From assembly GCA_030674185.1 (NCBI GenBank), contig JAPXFY010000021.1:72783221-72847220 (forward strand): a stretch of DNA of 64,000 bases, given 5' to 3'. Below, one piece after another: positions 51,173 to 64,000 of this stretch. Below the pieces are notes generated by a model. The model did no database searches. It was not told the DNA's origin and saw only the letters and a program-made list of their open reading frames with translations. Source of the DNA: Monoplex corrugatus. Its lineage: Eukaryota > Mollusca > Gastropoda > Littorinimorpha > Ranellidae. The position numbers and the translations under genes were made by a program. Positions within the stretch are counted from its first letter, which is position 1, and every line of letters begins with the position of its first letter.

Positions 51173-51632
51173 TCTGGGGTCTTCTCTGTTAGTCTGTCTT
51201 CTCTTGTCATGGTCTTTCTCTTCAGCTGTTTCTACACATACCACCAGTCTGGTTCACTGGCTGTGTAAAAAATAGTAGCTCTTGTTTTTCTGTTTCTGAA
51301 CGGTCAGTTGTATGTATTGTTGTATAAGTCTTGTGCATGTGGTCTCCAGTCTCCATAGTTGGGAATGGGCACCTACCATGTTCAAGGTTGGGGAAAGTAA
51401 AGTGGCGAGGGAGAGGAGATGGGTACCGCTCACGTAATACTGGTGAAGGGAAGCATTGAAATCAGGGCCACCTCACTCACCTATGACCTCAGGCTCATGG
51501 ACAAACTTTAACAACAGTCAGGCTGATAAGTTTACTTTTCTCATCGGTTCTGTCTGTCTTCAGTGTCTTGTTTCAGTTTTTTCTTTCTGTCCAGCATTGT
51601 GCACCAGTTCTGTATCACTGTCCCCACACCGC
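51173..51632. other. Non-coding stretch
   Basis: Nothing recognised. Confidence 0.35.
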
Positions 51633-51998
51633 TCATTTCGGCCTCCAACACAAGACTGAGGTCAGCACACGCTCATTTCGGTCTCCAACACACCTACAGA
51701 CACAGCAAGACTGAGATCACCACACGCTCATTTCGGTCTCCAACACACCTACAGACACAGCAAGACAGGTCAGCACACGCTCATTTCGGTCTCCAACACA
51801 CCTACAGACACAGCAAGACTGAGGTCAGCACACGCTTCTTTCGGTCTCCAACACACCTACAGACACAGCAAGACTGAGGTCAGCACACGCTTCTTTCGGT
51901 CTCCAACACACCTACAGACACAGCAAGACTGAGGTCACCACACGCTTCTTTCGGTCTCCAACACACCTACAGACACAGCAAGACTGAGGTCAGCACAA
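51633..51998. repeat. 55-bp minisatellite, 6-7 copies
   Basis: Unit GAGGTCAGCACACGCTCATT, TCGGTCTCCAACACACCTAC, AGACACAGCAAGACT. A CTCATTTCG to CTTCTTTCG change marks the last three units. Confidence 0.9.
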
Positions 51999-52998
51999 GA
52001 GCAGGACATGAAGGGCCACACAATCTGATACAGTTTTGTACAGTACCATGATAGTGATGATGATGACAATGGGGATGATAGTGATGATACAGTACTATTT
52101 CACTGAAGATTGAGACCAGGCTGTACTCTAGGCTTAGCTTCCAGGCGTGAGAGATACAACACCTGGTGTTGAGTTTTGATTTTCTGCCATCTGTTAAACC
52201 TGTCTACTGATACGATGGCATGCCTTTTTTTTCATTTTTTTTTTCAGGAAATGACGTGTGTTTTCTGTTTCTTCTTTCCCTTACTACTGTGTGTTGGTAA
52301 CCATATGTTAGTCTGGCTGTTTGCAAAATCTTGCCTGTTGTTTTTGAACTCACGTGTGCGGGTGGATATGGGATGTTTGACATCCTGTGACCTGTTTCTT
52401 CTTTACCTCCCTTTATAACACCCCCCTTCCTGTTCTCAGCCCCCATCCCCTCACCTTCAGTCTTGGCCCCCTCCACCCCCCACCCCCTTTGCTTGTTGTC
52501 ATCTTCCTTTGGATTGTTAACTATTTAGTAGTGAATTGATTTTTCTTGTCTGTATTTTTTTGCAAGTGTTTTGTGGATTTGATTTTCTTTAAGTTGCGTA
52601 ATTGAGGTGTCGAAGAATGTCGTGTTTGTTTGAATTGAAAAATATTTGAGGTGGCAAAAAATACAGTACAGTAACATTTTACAGATGTTTGTGTCATAAT
52701 TTTTACTTCTACCACAACATGACGGTATCAAGAGTGTATAATGTGATGAAATGAACAACATCTAGGGTTTTTTTTTTCTTTCTTTTTTTTGGTATTGGTG
52801 GTGGTTGATGTTGTTTTTACTCCTCTACATTTTATTGACAGTAGTCTGTTACGGTCCTTTTGTCAAGTGGTACAGCTCATTTTGTAACAGTAGTGTATCA
52901 GAGGGGGGGGGGGGGACTCAGTGCAATATGCATAAACATGTACAATGCGATCCAAGTACAAATAAGTGACTGTGACTGTCCAGTGACAAAGCTACACA
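51999..52998. other. Non-coding stretch with SINE family 1 trace
   Basis: 52100-52165 (GAGACCAGGCTGTACTCTAG GCTTAGC ... GCGTGAGAGATACA) resembles 24416-24490 of the SINE family 1 copy. The remainder is T-rich; a G run lies at 52903-52915. Confidence 0.35.
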
Positions 52999-53188
52999 TT
53001 AACCCTTTGACTCCCTCACCCTGACCATCAGCATCTCACATTGTCACCATGACAGCAAAGCAAAGCTTAACTCTTTCACTCCCTATTTGTGTCCATAAAC
53101 TTCCTGCAGAAAGCTGGTGGATAGGGTGAAGGCGTGAAAGGGTTAAGTCTTTGCAGGTGGTGGACAGGGGTGGGAATGAAAGGGTTAA
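52999..53188. mobile_element. TTAA nested-hairpin MITE
   Basis: TTAACCCTTTGACTCCCTCA to GGGAATGAAAGGGTTAA; inner hairpin centred on CTTCCTGCAGAAAG. More diverged than 45403-45595. Confidence 0.75.
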
Positions 53189-53274
53189 ACGTGTCAACAT
53201 TTCAGTCCCTTCCTTCGGCACTTACTGTGCAATCATAAACAGCATGGGCATTGTCATCATATGGATTCTTTTTT

Positions 53275-56200
53275 TGGAGAGAGAGAGAGAGAGAGAGAGT
53301 GAGAAACAACATTAAGGTATTGGTCTGAAATAAAAAAATCAGAGAGAGAAAAAACATCAAGATATAAATTTGAAAGGAAAAATTAGAGAGAAAGAAACGA
53401 TATCAAATATTACTTAAAAAGAGAAAGAATGAGAGAAAAATGACATCAAGTATTGATTTAAGAGAGAGAGAGAGAGAGAGCATCAACGTACTTATTTGAA
53501 AGGAAAAGTTAGAGAGAGAGAGAGAGACAACATCAGGGTATTTAGTTAAAAGGAAATTTGAGAGAGAGAGAGAGAGCATCAGGGTATTCATTTAAAAGGA
53601 AAAATTAGAGAGAGAAACAACATCAAGGTATTAATTTAAAACAAAAATAATTAGAGAAACAACATCAAGGTATTTATTTGAAAGGAAACGTTGAAGAGAG
53701 AAACAACAAGGCATTATTAAAAAAAACTGGAGGGAGTAACAACATCAAGGTATTGATTTAAAAGAAACAGAGAGAGAAACAGCATCAAGGTATTGATTTA
53801 AAAAAAACTGGAGGGAGTAACAACATCAAGGTGTTGATTTAAAAGAAACTGAGAGAGAGAAACAGCATCAAGGTATTGATTTAAAAAAAACTGGAGGGAG
53901 TAACAACATCAAGGTGTTGATTTAAAAGAAACTGAGAGAGAGAAACAGCATCAAGGTATTGATTTAAAAAAAACTGGAGGGAGTAACATCATCAAGGTGT
54001 TGATTTAAAAGAAACTGAGAGAGAGAAACAGCATCAAGGTATTGATTTAAAAAAAACTGGAGGGAGTAACAACATCAAGGTGTTGATTTAAAAGAAACTG
54101 AGAGAGAGAAACAACATCAAGGTATTGATTTAAAAAAAACTGGAGGGAGTAACAACATCAAGGTGTTGATTTAAAAGAAACTGAGAGAGAGAAACAGCAT
54201 CAAGGTATTGATTGAAAAGAAACAGAGAGAGAAACAGCATCAAGGTGTTGATTGAAAAGAAACTTAGAGAGAGAAACAAAATCAAGGTATTGATTGAAAA
54301 GAAAAGATTTAGAGAGAGAAACAGCATCAAGGTATTAATTGAAAAGAAAAGATTTAGAGAGGGAAACAAAATCAAGGTTATTTAAAAGAAGAAAAAAAAA
54401 GAAGAGAAAAGAAAAACATCAAGGTATTTGTTTTAAAGGAAAAGTTAGAGGAAACATCAAGGTATTTATTTAAAAGAAAAGTTATAAACAACATCAAGGT
54501 ATTTATTTAAAAGGAAAAGCTAGAAACAACATCAAAGTATTATTTAACAGGAAAATTATAAACAACATCAGGGTATTAAAAGAAAAATTGGAGAGAAACA
54601 ACATCAAGGCATTAATTGAAAAAAAAAAAACTAGAGAGAGAGAGAAACAACATCAGGTATCAATTTGAAAGGAAAAGTTAGAGAGAAAAAACATCAAGGT
54701 ATCAAATTTGAAAGGAAACAAAGAGAAAAGAAACAACATCAAGGTATCAATTTGAAAGGAAAAGCTTAAAAGAGAGAGAAACAACATCAAGATATCAATT
54801 TGAAAGGAAAAGTTAGAGAGAGAGAGAGAGAAACAACATCAAGTATCAATTTGAAAGGAATAGAGAGAGAGAGAAACAACATCAAGGATACAATTTGAAA
54901 GGAAAAGTAGAGAGAGAGAAACAACATCAAGATATCAATTTGAAAGGAAAAGAGAGAGAGAGAAACAACATCAAGATATCAATTTGAAAGGAAAAGTTAG
55001 AGAGAAACAACATCAAGGTATCAATTTGAAAGGAAAAGTTAGAGAGAGAGAGAGAAACAACATCAAGATATCAATTTGAAAGGAAAAGTAAGAGAGAGAA
55101 ACAACATCAAGATATCAATTTGAAAGGAAAAGTTAGAGAGAGAAACAACATCAAGATATCAATTTGAAAGGAAAAGTTAGAGAGAGAAGAAACAACATCA
55201 AGATATCAATTTGAAAGGAAAAGCTAGAGAGAGAAGAGAGAAACAACATCAAGATATCAATTTGAAAGGAAAAGTAGAGAGAGAGAGAGAACAACATCAA
55301 GATATCAATTTGAAAGGAAAAGTTAGGAGAGAGAGAAAACAACATCAAGATATCAATTTGAAAGGAAAAGTAGAGAGAGAGAGAGAACAACATCAAGAAT
55401 CAATTTGAAAGGAAAAGCTAGAGAGGAAACAACATCAAGATATCAATTTGAAAGGAAAAGCTAGAGAGAGAGAGAAACAACATCAAGATATCAATTTGAA
55501 AGGAAAAGCTAGAGAGAGAGAGAAACAACATCAAGAATCAATTTGAAAAAATAGAGAGAGAAGAGAAAAACATCAAGATATCAATTTGAAAGGAAAAGCT
55601 AGAGAGAGAGAGAAACAACATCAAGTATCAATTTGAAAGGAAAAGCTAGAGAGAGAAGAGAAAACAACATCAAGATATCAATTTGAAAGGAAAAGCTTAG
55701 AGAGAGAGAGAAACAACATCAAGTATCAATTTGAAAGGAAAAGCTAGGAGAGAGAGAAACAACATCAAGATATCAATTTGAAAGGAAAAGCTAGAGAGAG
55801 AGAAACAACATCAAGATATCAATTTGAAAGGAAAAGCTAGAGAGAGAGAGAAACAACATCAAGATATCAATTTGAAAGGAAAAGTAGAGAGAGAGAGAAA
55901 CAACATCAAGATATCAATTTGAAAGAAAAGTAGAGAGAAAAACATCAAGACATCAATTTGAAAGGAAAGCTAGAGAGAAACAACATCAAGATATCAATTT
56001 GAAAGGAAAAGCTAGGAGAGAGAAACAACATCAAGATATCAATTTGAAAGGAAAAGCTAGAGAGAAACAACATCAAGATATCAATTTGAAAGGAAAAGCT
56101 AGAGAGAAACAACATCAAGATATCAATTTGAAAGGAAAAGCTAGAGAGAGAGAGAAACACATCAAGATATCAATTTGAAAGGAAAGTAAGAGAGAGAGAA

Positions 56201-57665
56201 ACAACATCAAGATATCAATTTGAAAGGAAAAGCTAGAGAGAGAGAAAACAACATCAAGTATCAATTTGAAAGGAAAAGCTAGAGAGAGAGAAACAACATC
56301 AAGATATCAATTTGAAAGGAAAAGCTAGAGAGAGGAGAAACAACATCAAGATATCAATTTGAAAGGAAAAGCTAGAGAGAGAAACAACATCAAGATATCA
56401 ATTTGAAAGGAAAAGCTAGAGGAGAGAAACAACATCAAGTATCAATTTGAAAGGAAAAGCTATAGAGAGAAAACAACATCAAGATATCAATTTGAAAGGA
56501 AAAGCTAGAGAGAAACAACATCAAGATATCAATTTGAAGGAAAAGTGAGAGAAATCAACATCAAATATCAATTTGAAAGGAAAAGCTAGAGAGAAACAAC
56601 ATCAAGATATCAATTTGAAAGGAAAAGCTAGAGAGAGAAACAACATCAAGATATCAATTTGAAAAGGAAAAGCTAGAGAGAGAGAACAACATCAAGATAT
56701 CAATTTGAAAGGAAAAGCTAGAGAGAGAGAAACAACATCAAGATATCAATTTGAAAGGAAAAGCTAGAGAAGAGAGAAACAACATCAAGATATCAATTTG
56801 AAAGGAAAAGCTAGAGAGAGAGAGAAACAACATCAAGATATCAATTTGAAAGGAAAAGCTAGAAGAGAGAGAAAAACAACATCAAGATATCAATTTGAAA
56901 GGAAAAGCTAGAGAGAGAGAGAGAAACAACATCAAGATATCAATTTGAAAGGAAAAGCTAGAGATGAAAGAGAGAGAAAAACACATCAAGATATCAATTT
57001 GAAAGGAAAAGCTAGAGAGAGAGAAACAACATCAAGATATCAATTTGAAAGGAAAAGCAGAGAGAGAGAGAAACAACATCAAGATATCAATTTGAAAGGA
57101 AAAGCTAGAGAGAGAGAAAACAACATCAAGATATCAATTTAAAGAAAGAGAAAAAGCTAGAGAGAAACAACATCAAGATATCAATTTGAAAGGAAAAGCT
57201 AGAGAGAGAGAAACAACATCAAGGTATCAATTTGAAAGGAAAAGTTAGAGAGAGAGAGAGAAACAACATCAAGATATCAATTTGAAAGGAAAAGCTAGAG
57301 AGAGAGAGAAACAACATCAAGATATCAATTTGAAAGGAAAAGCTAGAGAGAAAAACAACATCAAGATATCAATTTGAAAGGAAAAGCTAGAGAGAGAGAG
57401 AAACAACATCAAGATATCAATTTGAAAGGAAAAGCTAGAGAGAGAGAAACAACATCAAGATATCAATTCGAAAGGAAAAGCTAGAGAGAGAGAAACAACA
57501 TCAAGATATCAATTTGAAAGGAAAAGCTAGAGAGAGAGAAACAACATCAAGATATCAATTTGAAAGGAAAAGCTAGAGAGAGAGAAACAACATCAAGATA
57601 TCAATTTGAAAGGAAAAGCTAGAGAGAGAGAGAAACAACATCAAGATATCAATTGGAAAGGAAGA
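53275..57665. repeat. 4.4-kb purine-rich minisatellite, unit about 38-50 bp, near 100 copies
   Basis: The unit is GAGAGAAACAACATCAAGAT ATCAATTTGAAAGGAAAAGCTA with a variable GA run. The left 1.2 kb is diverged (GGTATTGATTTAAAAG forms) and contains an 83-84-bp dimer repeated about six times (53720-54190). The right 2.7 kb is more uniform. Small indels are frequent. Confidence 0.95.
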
Positions 57666-58675
57666 CTGACTGAGGAGAAAGCCCTGCTTGTATATTTGTC
57701 AGTCATTTAGGTTGTCCATCATTTGTGGCCTGTAGATAATTGCTTTACGTGTATCTTGTGTGGTTTGCAAACTATCTGTGAAAAGATACATTAGAGCTGT
57801 GTGTAGCTTGTCAAAAAAGCAGAATGTATAAAGTTATTTTTTTTCGTCAAGGATACAATTTACTGACAAGCCCCGATGTCATTGGTGTAGAAAAACCCAC
57901 AAGTATCAGTGGTTAGGTGCAATGCTGTGTTATTTCTGAATGAGATACGCTTTGAAACGGTTTTTGAAAGCAAGCAGACAACTGTTTTGTCTAAACACTG
58001 GGAAGGATACCATAGTGATGAGGCAAAAACGATTTTTGCCCTGCAAGTTGTTAGGATTTTTTCCTGTGAGTAGTTAAAAGAGAACCAAGGTATGGTTAAG
58101 TGACAAGTTCCTTGAGACCTTAGAGCTTTGGATGGTAGGGCAGGCGAGTTCTTGGCATGGTACTAAAATATGGATGTTATAAGGAAGACTATGGAAAATT
58201 TCTATTCAATTATGGCAATTTTATACTCTGTTCTGGCTTCAGTTCCAGGTCAGTGTGGTCTTTTGCACGGCATGATTTTCTGTCCTATAGAACAAATGAA
58301 GTTGCTCTGTGTTGGATTTGTTGGAGTGTGGATAGCTTATCATCAGAAAGTGTAGCTATGAGAGACTTAACTCTAGTGTAGTTGGAATGAAGGATACATC
58401 TTGTTTGTGGCTTCAGCAGAAAGAAATGGGCAGATTTTGCTTATTCTACATCAGGTAGTTAACGTGAGTTGCCATGGACGTGGACAGGTATTCATCAAAA
58501 AACATGTTTTTTTTTCCTTTGTCGAGGGATAGATTTTTTTCTTCTGTTGACGAATGCAAGAATAATCAACAGCATACAACATCAACAACAAACCTGAAAC
58601 TTTCAATTTTGGTTTTGTCCCCACTCCCCCTTTCAAGCTCTTATTTTTTGTGACACTTTGTTCCCTTTGCCTTCA
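57666..58675. other. Non-coding stretch
   Basis: AT-rich; no gene or repeat recognised. A 74-residue frame at 58157 has no family features. Confidence 0.35.
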
Positions 58676-58689
58676 ATGAGCATTTGTTG

Positions 58690-59925
58690 ATCACATAATG
58701 GTGTGTTTAAAGAGCGAGTTGTTGGTTGTGGCTGGAAGTGACATATGTTGATCACATAATGGTGTGTTTAAAGAGCGAGTTGTTGGTTGTGGCTGGTAGT
58801 GGATATATGTTGATCACATAATGGTGTGTTTAAAGAGTGAGTTGTTGGTTGTGGTTGGTAGTGGACATATGTTGATCACATAATGGTGTGTTTAAAGAGC
58901 GAGTTGTTGATTGTGGCTGGTAGTGGATATATGTTGATCACATAATGGTGTGTTTAAAGAGAGATTTGTTGGTTGTGGTTGGTAGTGGACATATGTTGAT
59001 CACATAATGGTGTGTTTAAAGAGCGAGTTGTTGATTGTGGCTGGAAGTGACATATGTTGATCACATAATGGTGTGTTTAAAGAGAGAGTTGTTGGTTGTG
59101 GCTGGAAGTGACGTATTTTTGATCACATAAATGGTGTGTTTAAAGAGCGAGTTGTTGGTTGTGGCTGGATGTGACGTATGTTGATCCACATAATGGTGTG
59201 TTTAAAGAGCGAGTTGTTGATTTGTGGTTGGAAGTGGACATATGTTGATCACATAATGGTGTGTTTAAAGAGCGAGTTGTTGGTTTGGCTGGAAGTGGAC
59301 ATATGTTGATCACATAATGGTGTGTTTAAAGAGCGAGTTGTTGATTGTGGCTGGAAGTGACGTATGTTGATCACATAATGGTGTGTTTAAAGAGTGAGTT
59401 GTTGGTTATGGTTGGAAGTGGACATATGTTGATCACATAATGGTGTGTTTAAAGAGCGAGTTGTTGGTTATGGTTGGAAGTGGATATATGTTGATCACAT
59501 AATGGTGTGTTTAAAGAGCGAGTTGTTGGTTGTGGCTGGAAGTGACGTATGTTGATCACATAATGGTGTGTTTAAAGAGCGAGTTGTTGGTTGTGGCTGG
59601 AAGTGACATATGTTGATCACATAATGGTGTGTTTAAAGAGAGAGTTGTTGGTTGTGGTTGGAAGTGGACATATGTTGATCACATAATGGTGTGTTTAAAG
59701 AGCGAGTTGTTGGTTGTGGTTGGAAGTGGACATATGTTGATCACATAATGGTATGTTTAAAGAGCGAGTTGTTGGTTGTGGTTGGAAGTGACGTATGTTG
59801 ATCACATAATGGTGTGTTTAAAGAGTGAGTTGTTGGTTGTGGCTGGAAGTGACGTATGTTGATCACATAATGGTGTGTTTAAAGAGAGATTTGTTGGTTG
59901 TGGCTGGAAGTGACGTATGCAGTTA
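58690..59925. repeat. 60-62-bp minisatellite, about 20 copies
   Basis: Unit ATGTTGATCACATAATGGTG, TGTTTAAAGAGCGAGTTGTT, GGTTGTGGCTGGAAGTGACA T. Variants C/T in GGCTGG/GGTTGG and GACATATG/GACGTATG/GGATATATG recur in several units. Confidence 0.95.
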
Positions 59926-61228
59926 AACGCTGGCGTTTTTCTGTGTGGTGAAGCAGTTGTAACACGAAAGTGAACAATTGCTGATGGTAACAGGTGTGGT
60001 TGTGTACAATAGGCATGCCAGTCGCAGTGTATATATGTATGGCGTGATAATTTTTATTATGCATTTTGTGTATATTGATATATATAGGCTGTATAGTTCT
60101 TGCTCGGTTCTTACTGATTATCCCCCTTGTGTTGTCTCCCAAGTGTTATTTATCTCCCTTGTGCACATAATTTGCTAAATGTTGATAGTGTAGTTTTCGT
60201 AGTTCCTGCTGGGTATTCGTATCATTTTTCTGTGTATGTGTGTGTGTGTGTGTTAATGTAATTTGCCCCCATCATTTTTGTTTTGTGTGTGTGTGAGCCA
60301 TCATTTCGCTTTTTGGGCCTAGTTGAATATTGGGGAGTTGCTTGATATTTATTTTATGAATTGTGGTAATCAACTCGTGCAGCACATCTTTGCTGCCCCT
60401 CCCCCCCCCCTCTTCTCCACTCTGTGTTTGTATGTTTTAGTTTATTTGTTTTCTTAACCACACTGTGCTAATGTAGCCTACATGTTAGAGGCTGTTGTTG
60501 ATTTTGGAACTGTCAGAATGTTTTTTTTTATACTTATTTTCCTCATATGAATTTAGGTTTTCTTATTTCATCTGTCTGTTACCTATTGTCCATGGGTCAT
60601 CTCTTTTCTGTCGTCATTTTATCTATCCTCCAGCCTTTTTTTTTTTTTTCAGCCTTTTCCCCGGGGAAATTTTAGGTTTCTCATTCTGTGCATAACTTTT
60701 TCATGTTTAGGAAGAAAGAAGTGTAACTCCGGATTTGTGAAAAGTTATAGTGTTGCATCGTTAACCTAATATTGATAAAGATTATCGGCCGCTTCTCTTG
60801 TGTTCTAGATATTGTGTCTGAGACTGTCTCTTCGTTTACATGTTTTTATTTTTGTTTATTTGTTTTGTTATTTAAACAAAATGAATGTGGACCAGTGATT
60901 TTCAATGTTGAACGTTTTAAGTTGCTGGCTTTTCGGCTTTCTGTTATGGCTTTGTTTTGTTTTTGTTTGTTTTGGTTTATTTTGTTGTGTCGCTGTATAA
61001 AACCGTTGCATGCTTAAAACCACCGGGCTGATGCAAACCCCCCCCCCCCCCTTCCCTCCTTCCCTATCTTGGAAAAACGAAGTTGTGCTCTGTGCTTACT
61101 TATTCAATACCTGTGCCCTTCACTTGTTTTGTGTGGTACTTCATCTTGCTTCATATTAATGTGTGGAGGTTTGGAAACGGGAATAGCATTGTTGACAGAG
61201 GTGTTGAACACCAGGAAGGGAAGGGAAG
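59926..61228. other. Non-coding stretch
   Basis: T-rich with poly-C at 60401-60410 and 61040-61052. Short frames only, no family features. Confidence 0.4.
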
Positions 61229-61230
61229 GT

Positions 61231-63153
61231 CCTCACACTGATAGTGAGCAGTGTCATCAGTTATCTAATGTGTCACACTGATAGTGAGCAGTGTCATCAG
61301 TTATCTAATCTGTCACACTGATAGTGAGTAGTGTCATCAGTTATCTAATGTCTCACACTGATAGTGAGCAGTGTCATCAGTTATCTAATGTGTCACACTG
61401 ATAGTGAGCAGTGTCATCAGTTATCTAATCTGTCACACTGATAGTGAGCAGTGTCATCAGTTATCTAGTCTCTCACACTGATAGTGAGCAATGTCATCAG
61501 TTATCTAATGTCTCACACTGATAGTGAGCAATGTCATCAGTTATCTAATCTGTCACACTGATAGTGAGTAGTGTCATCAGTTATCTAATGTCTCACACTG
61601 ATAGTGAGTAGTGTCATCAGTTATCTAATGTCTCACACTGATAGTGAGCAATGTTATCAGTTATCTAATCTGTCACATTGATAGTGAGTAGTGTCATCAG
61701 TTATTTAATCTGTCAAACTGATAGTGAGCAGTGTCATCAGTTATCTAATGTCTCACACTGATAGTGAGCAGTGTCATCAGTTATCTAATGTCTCACACTG
61801 ATAGTGAGCAGTGTCATCAGTTATCTAATGTCTCACACTGATAGTGAGCAGTGTCATCAGTTATCTAATGTCTCACACTGATAGTGAGCAGTGTCATCAG
61901 TTATCTAATGTCTCACACTGATAGTGAGCAGTGTCATCAGTTATCTAATCTGTCACACTGATAGTGAGCAGTGTCATCAGTTATCTAATGTCTCACACTG
62001 ATAGTGAGCAATGTCATCAGTTATCTAATCTGTCACACTGATAGTGAGCAGTGTCATCAGTTATCTAATCTCTCACACTGATGGTGAGCAGTGTCATCAG
62101 TTATCTAATCTCTCACACTGATGGTGAGCAGTGTCATCAGTTATCTAATCTCTCACACTGATAGTGAGCAGTGTCGTCAGTTATCTAATCTGTCAAACTG
62201 ATAGTGAGCAATGTCATCAGTTATCTAATGTCTCACACTGATAGTGAGCAGTGTCATCAGTTATCTAATGTCTGACACTGATAGTGAGCAGTGTCATCAG
62301 TTATCTAATGTCTCACACTGATAGTGACCAGTGTCATCAGTTATCTAATCTGTCACACTGATAGTGAGCAATGTCATCAGTTATCTAATGTCTCACACTG
62401 ATAGTGACCAGTGTCATCAGTTATCTAATCTGTCACACTGATAGTGAGCAATGTCATCAGTTATCTAATGTCTCACACTGATAGTGAGCAGTGTCATCAG
62501 TTATCTAATCTGTCACACTGATAGTGAGCAATGTCATCAGTTATCTAATCTGTCACACTGATGGTGAGCAGTGTCATCAGTTATCTGATCTGTCACACTG
62601 ATGGTGAGCAGTGTCATCAGTTATCTAATCTGTCACACTGATAGTGAGCAGTGTCATCAGTTATCTAATCTCTCACACTGATAGTGAGCAGTGTCATCAG
62701 TTATCTAATCTCTCACACTGATAGTGAGCAGTGTCATCAGTTATCTAATGTGTCACACTGATAGTGAGCAGTGTCATCAGTTATCTAATCTCTCACACTG
62801 ATAGTGAGCAGTGTCATCAGTTATCTAATGTGTCACACTGATAGTGAGCAGTGTCATCAGTTATCTAATGTCTCACACTGATAGTGAGCAATGTCATCAG
62901 TTATCTAATGTGTCACACTGATGGTGAGCAGTGTCATCAGTTATCTAATGTGTCACACTGATAGTGAGCAGTGTCATCCGTTATCTAATGTCTCACACTG
63001 ATGGTGAGCAGTGTCATCAGTTATCTAATGTGTCACACTGATAGTGAGCAGTGTCATCAGTTATCTAATCTGTCACACTGATAGTGAGCAATGTCATCAG
63101 TTATCCAATCTGTCACACTGATAGTGAGCAGTGTCATCAGTTATCTAATGTCT
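61231..63153. repeat. 40-bp minisatellite, 48 copies in exact register
   Basis: Unit ATAGTGAGCAGTGTCATCAG TTATCTAATGTCTCACACTG. Every unit is exactly 40 bp; differences are substitutions at a few sites (AATG/AATC, TGTC/TCTC, GCAG/GCAA/GTAG, ATAG/ATGG). Confidence 0.97.
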
Positions 63154-63339
63154 GAAGGTTTATCTCCCCTCCTTCCACCTCCCCGTTTCTGTGTGACTCA
63201 CCAAGGCAAGCAGAGATCCTGGAAACGTGCGTTACCTCCCCTGCTTATGTATTAAAACTATTATGTGTTACTGGTTTTGACGATGTATTACTTCCCTTCC
63301 CCATGGGGTTGCCGGGGGCTCTTTCAGTATAAACAGTAT

Positions 63340-63520
63340 CCCCAATTTCTGGAAATTCTGTGTAGAAACTTCTCCTTTTCTGTCACTTTCTGCCTTGCTC
63401 CTTCGTTTGTTTTTGTTTTTTGTTTTTTTCCCCCGTCATTTTGTGTCTTGCTGGTCCTCCTGTCCCTTCCATGATGTGTCATGTCTGACGGATTTTTCAG
63501 TGTATTTCTTCTGCATTTGC
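63340..63520 (+). repeat. Dispersed repeat, copy C
   Basis: TTTCTGGAAATTCTGTGTAG, CTTTCTGCCTTGCTCCTTCG, TGTGTCTTGCTGGTCC and a GATGTGTCATG segment parallel copies A and B; only the left part is kept. Confidence 0.4.
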
Positions 63521-63859
63521 AGTTCTAAGCAGATAATAGTTATGTAGAGTTGCAGTGGCAAGTTTGAAATAAGGCTTTGAGTTGTAGCCAGTGACTTGTA
63601 TCATTGAAACATAATTTTTTAACATCGTATCACTGAATGGAATACCTGCAGCACACCTGACCAGCTTAGTGCTCCATAGAGCTGTCTGCGGACAGATGGT
63701 CAGCTGTCTGGAGAGTTCTGCTGGTCAGATAGGCTTCGGGTTTTTGGTCTGGTAAGCTTACTAGTTAAAGATGAATTTAAAGGAGAAAACCCTCATATCA
63801 TTGACATTGTGTCCTTCTCCCCCTCCCCCCTCCCCCTCTCACGTCTGACAGATGTGGCT

Positions 63860-64000
63860 TTAACCCTTTGACTCCCGCTCCCTACCTACCAGCATCCTGC
63901 ATTGTCAACCATGCGAACAAAGCAAAAACGTAACCCTTTGGCTCTATCACCTGATCCACCAGCTTCCAGCAGGAAACTGGTGGATAGGGTGAAGGAGTCA
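63860..64000. mobile_element. TTAA nested-hairpin MITE, cut by the window edge
   Basis: TTAACCCTTTGACTCCCGCT, then GCAAAAACGTAACCCTTTGG and the inner hairpin centred on CTTCCAGCAGGAAAC. The outer right arm lies beyond the window. Confidence 0.8.

Noticed and set aside
50515..51244. Three overlapping - strand frames rich in HTTTNNNG or TTLPTTMD
   Set aside because: The same 28-bp minisatellite open in all three phases; not a gene.

Overview
The window is eukaryotic, intron-rich and repeat-dominated. It looks like a lophotrochozoan animal, most likely a mollusc: CR1-like and RTE-like LINE remnants, several tRNA-headed SINE families, many (TG/CA)n tracts, GT-AG introns and very many minisatellites. 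Species assignment is inference; nothing here is diagnostic.

One host gene can be reconstructed. A PABIR/FAM122-type gene (PP2A-B55 interacting regulator) lies on the + strand from a start codon at 4835 to a stop at 31405, in nine coding exons: 4835-4982, 12680-12764, 14603-14694, 16320-16371, 18093-18218, 18731-18822, 25018-25064, 29206-29311 and 31084-31405. All junctions keep frame except for one missing base inside exon 1 (about 4913-4917). Product length is about 356 residues. A CRE-like plus ETS-like site pair at 4275-4295 may mark its promoter.

Upstream (1-4260) are two SINEs and a degenerate RTE-like LINE on the - strand, itself interrupted by a CR1-like LINE 3' end. Intron 1 holds a nearly complete but frame-broken CR1-like LINE (about 6020-9285) with a perfect 53-bp hairpin inserted in its 3' UTR. 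Intron 6 holds the most interesting object: a 4,510-bp element (19457-23966) with matching terminal inverted repeats and an ATAT (or TA) target duplication. It encodes an OTU-like (DGNC box) protein on the - strand and carries about a dozen copies of a bipartite motif, GTCRYATRYGAC followed by AGAC[A/C]AAG. Intron 7 is largely one minisatellite.

From 31.4 kb to the end no further coding gene was found. This part is about fifteen different minisatellites (unit 17 to 67 bp, arrays 0.3 to 4.4 kb), TG/CA microsatellites, and at least eight TTAA-flanked nested-hairpin MITEs of piggyBac-like appearance, separated by AT-rich sequence without recognisable genes. Part of this may be 3' UTR of the PABIR gene, since AATAAA signals occur at 31517 and 46632, but the sequence alone does not settle it.
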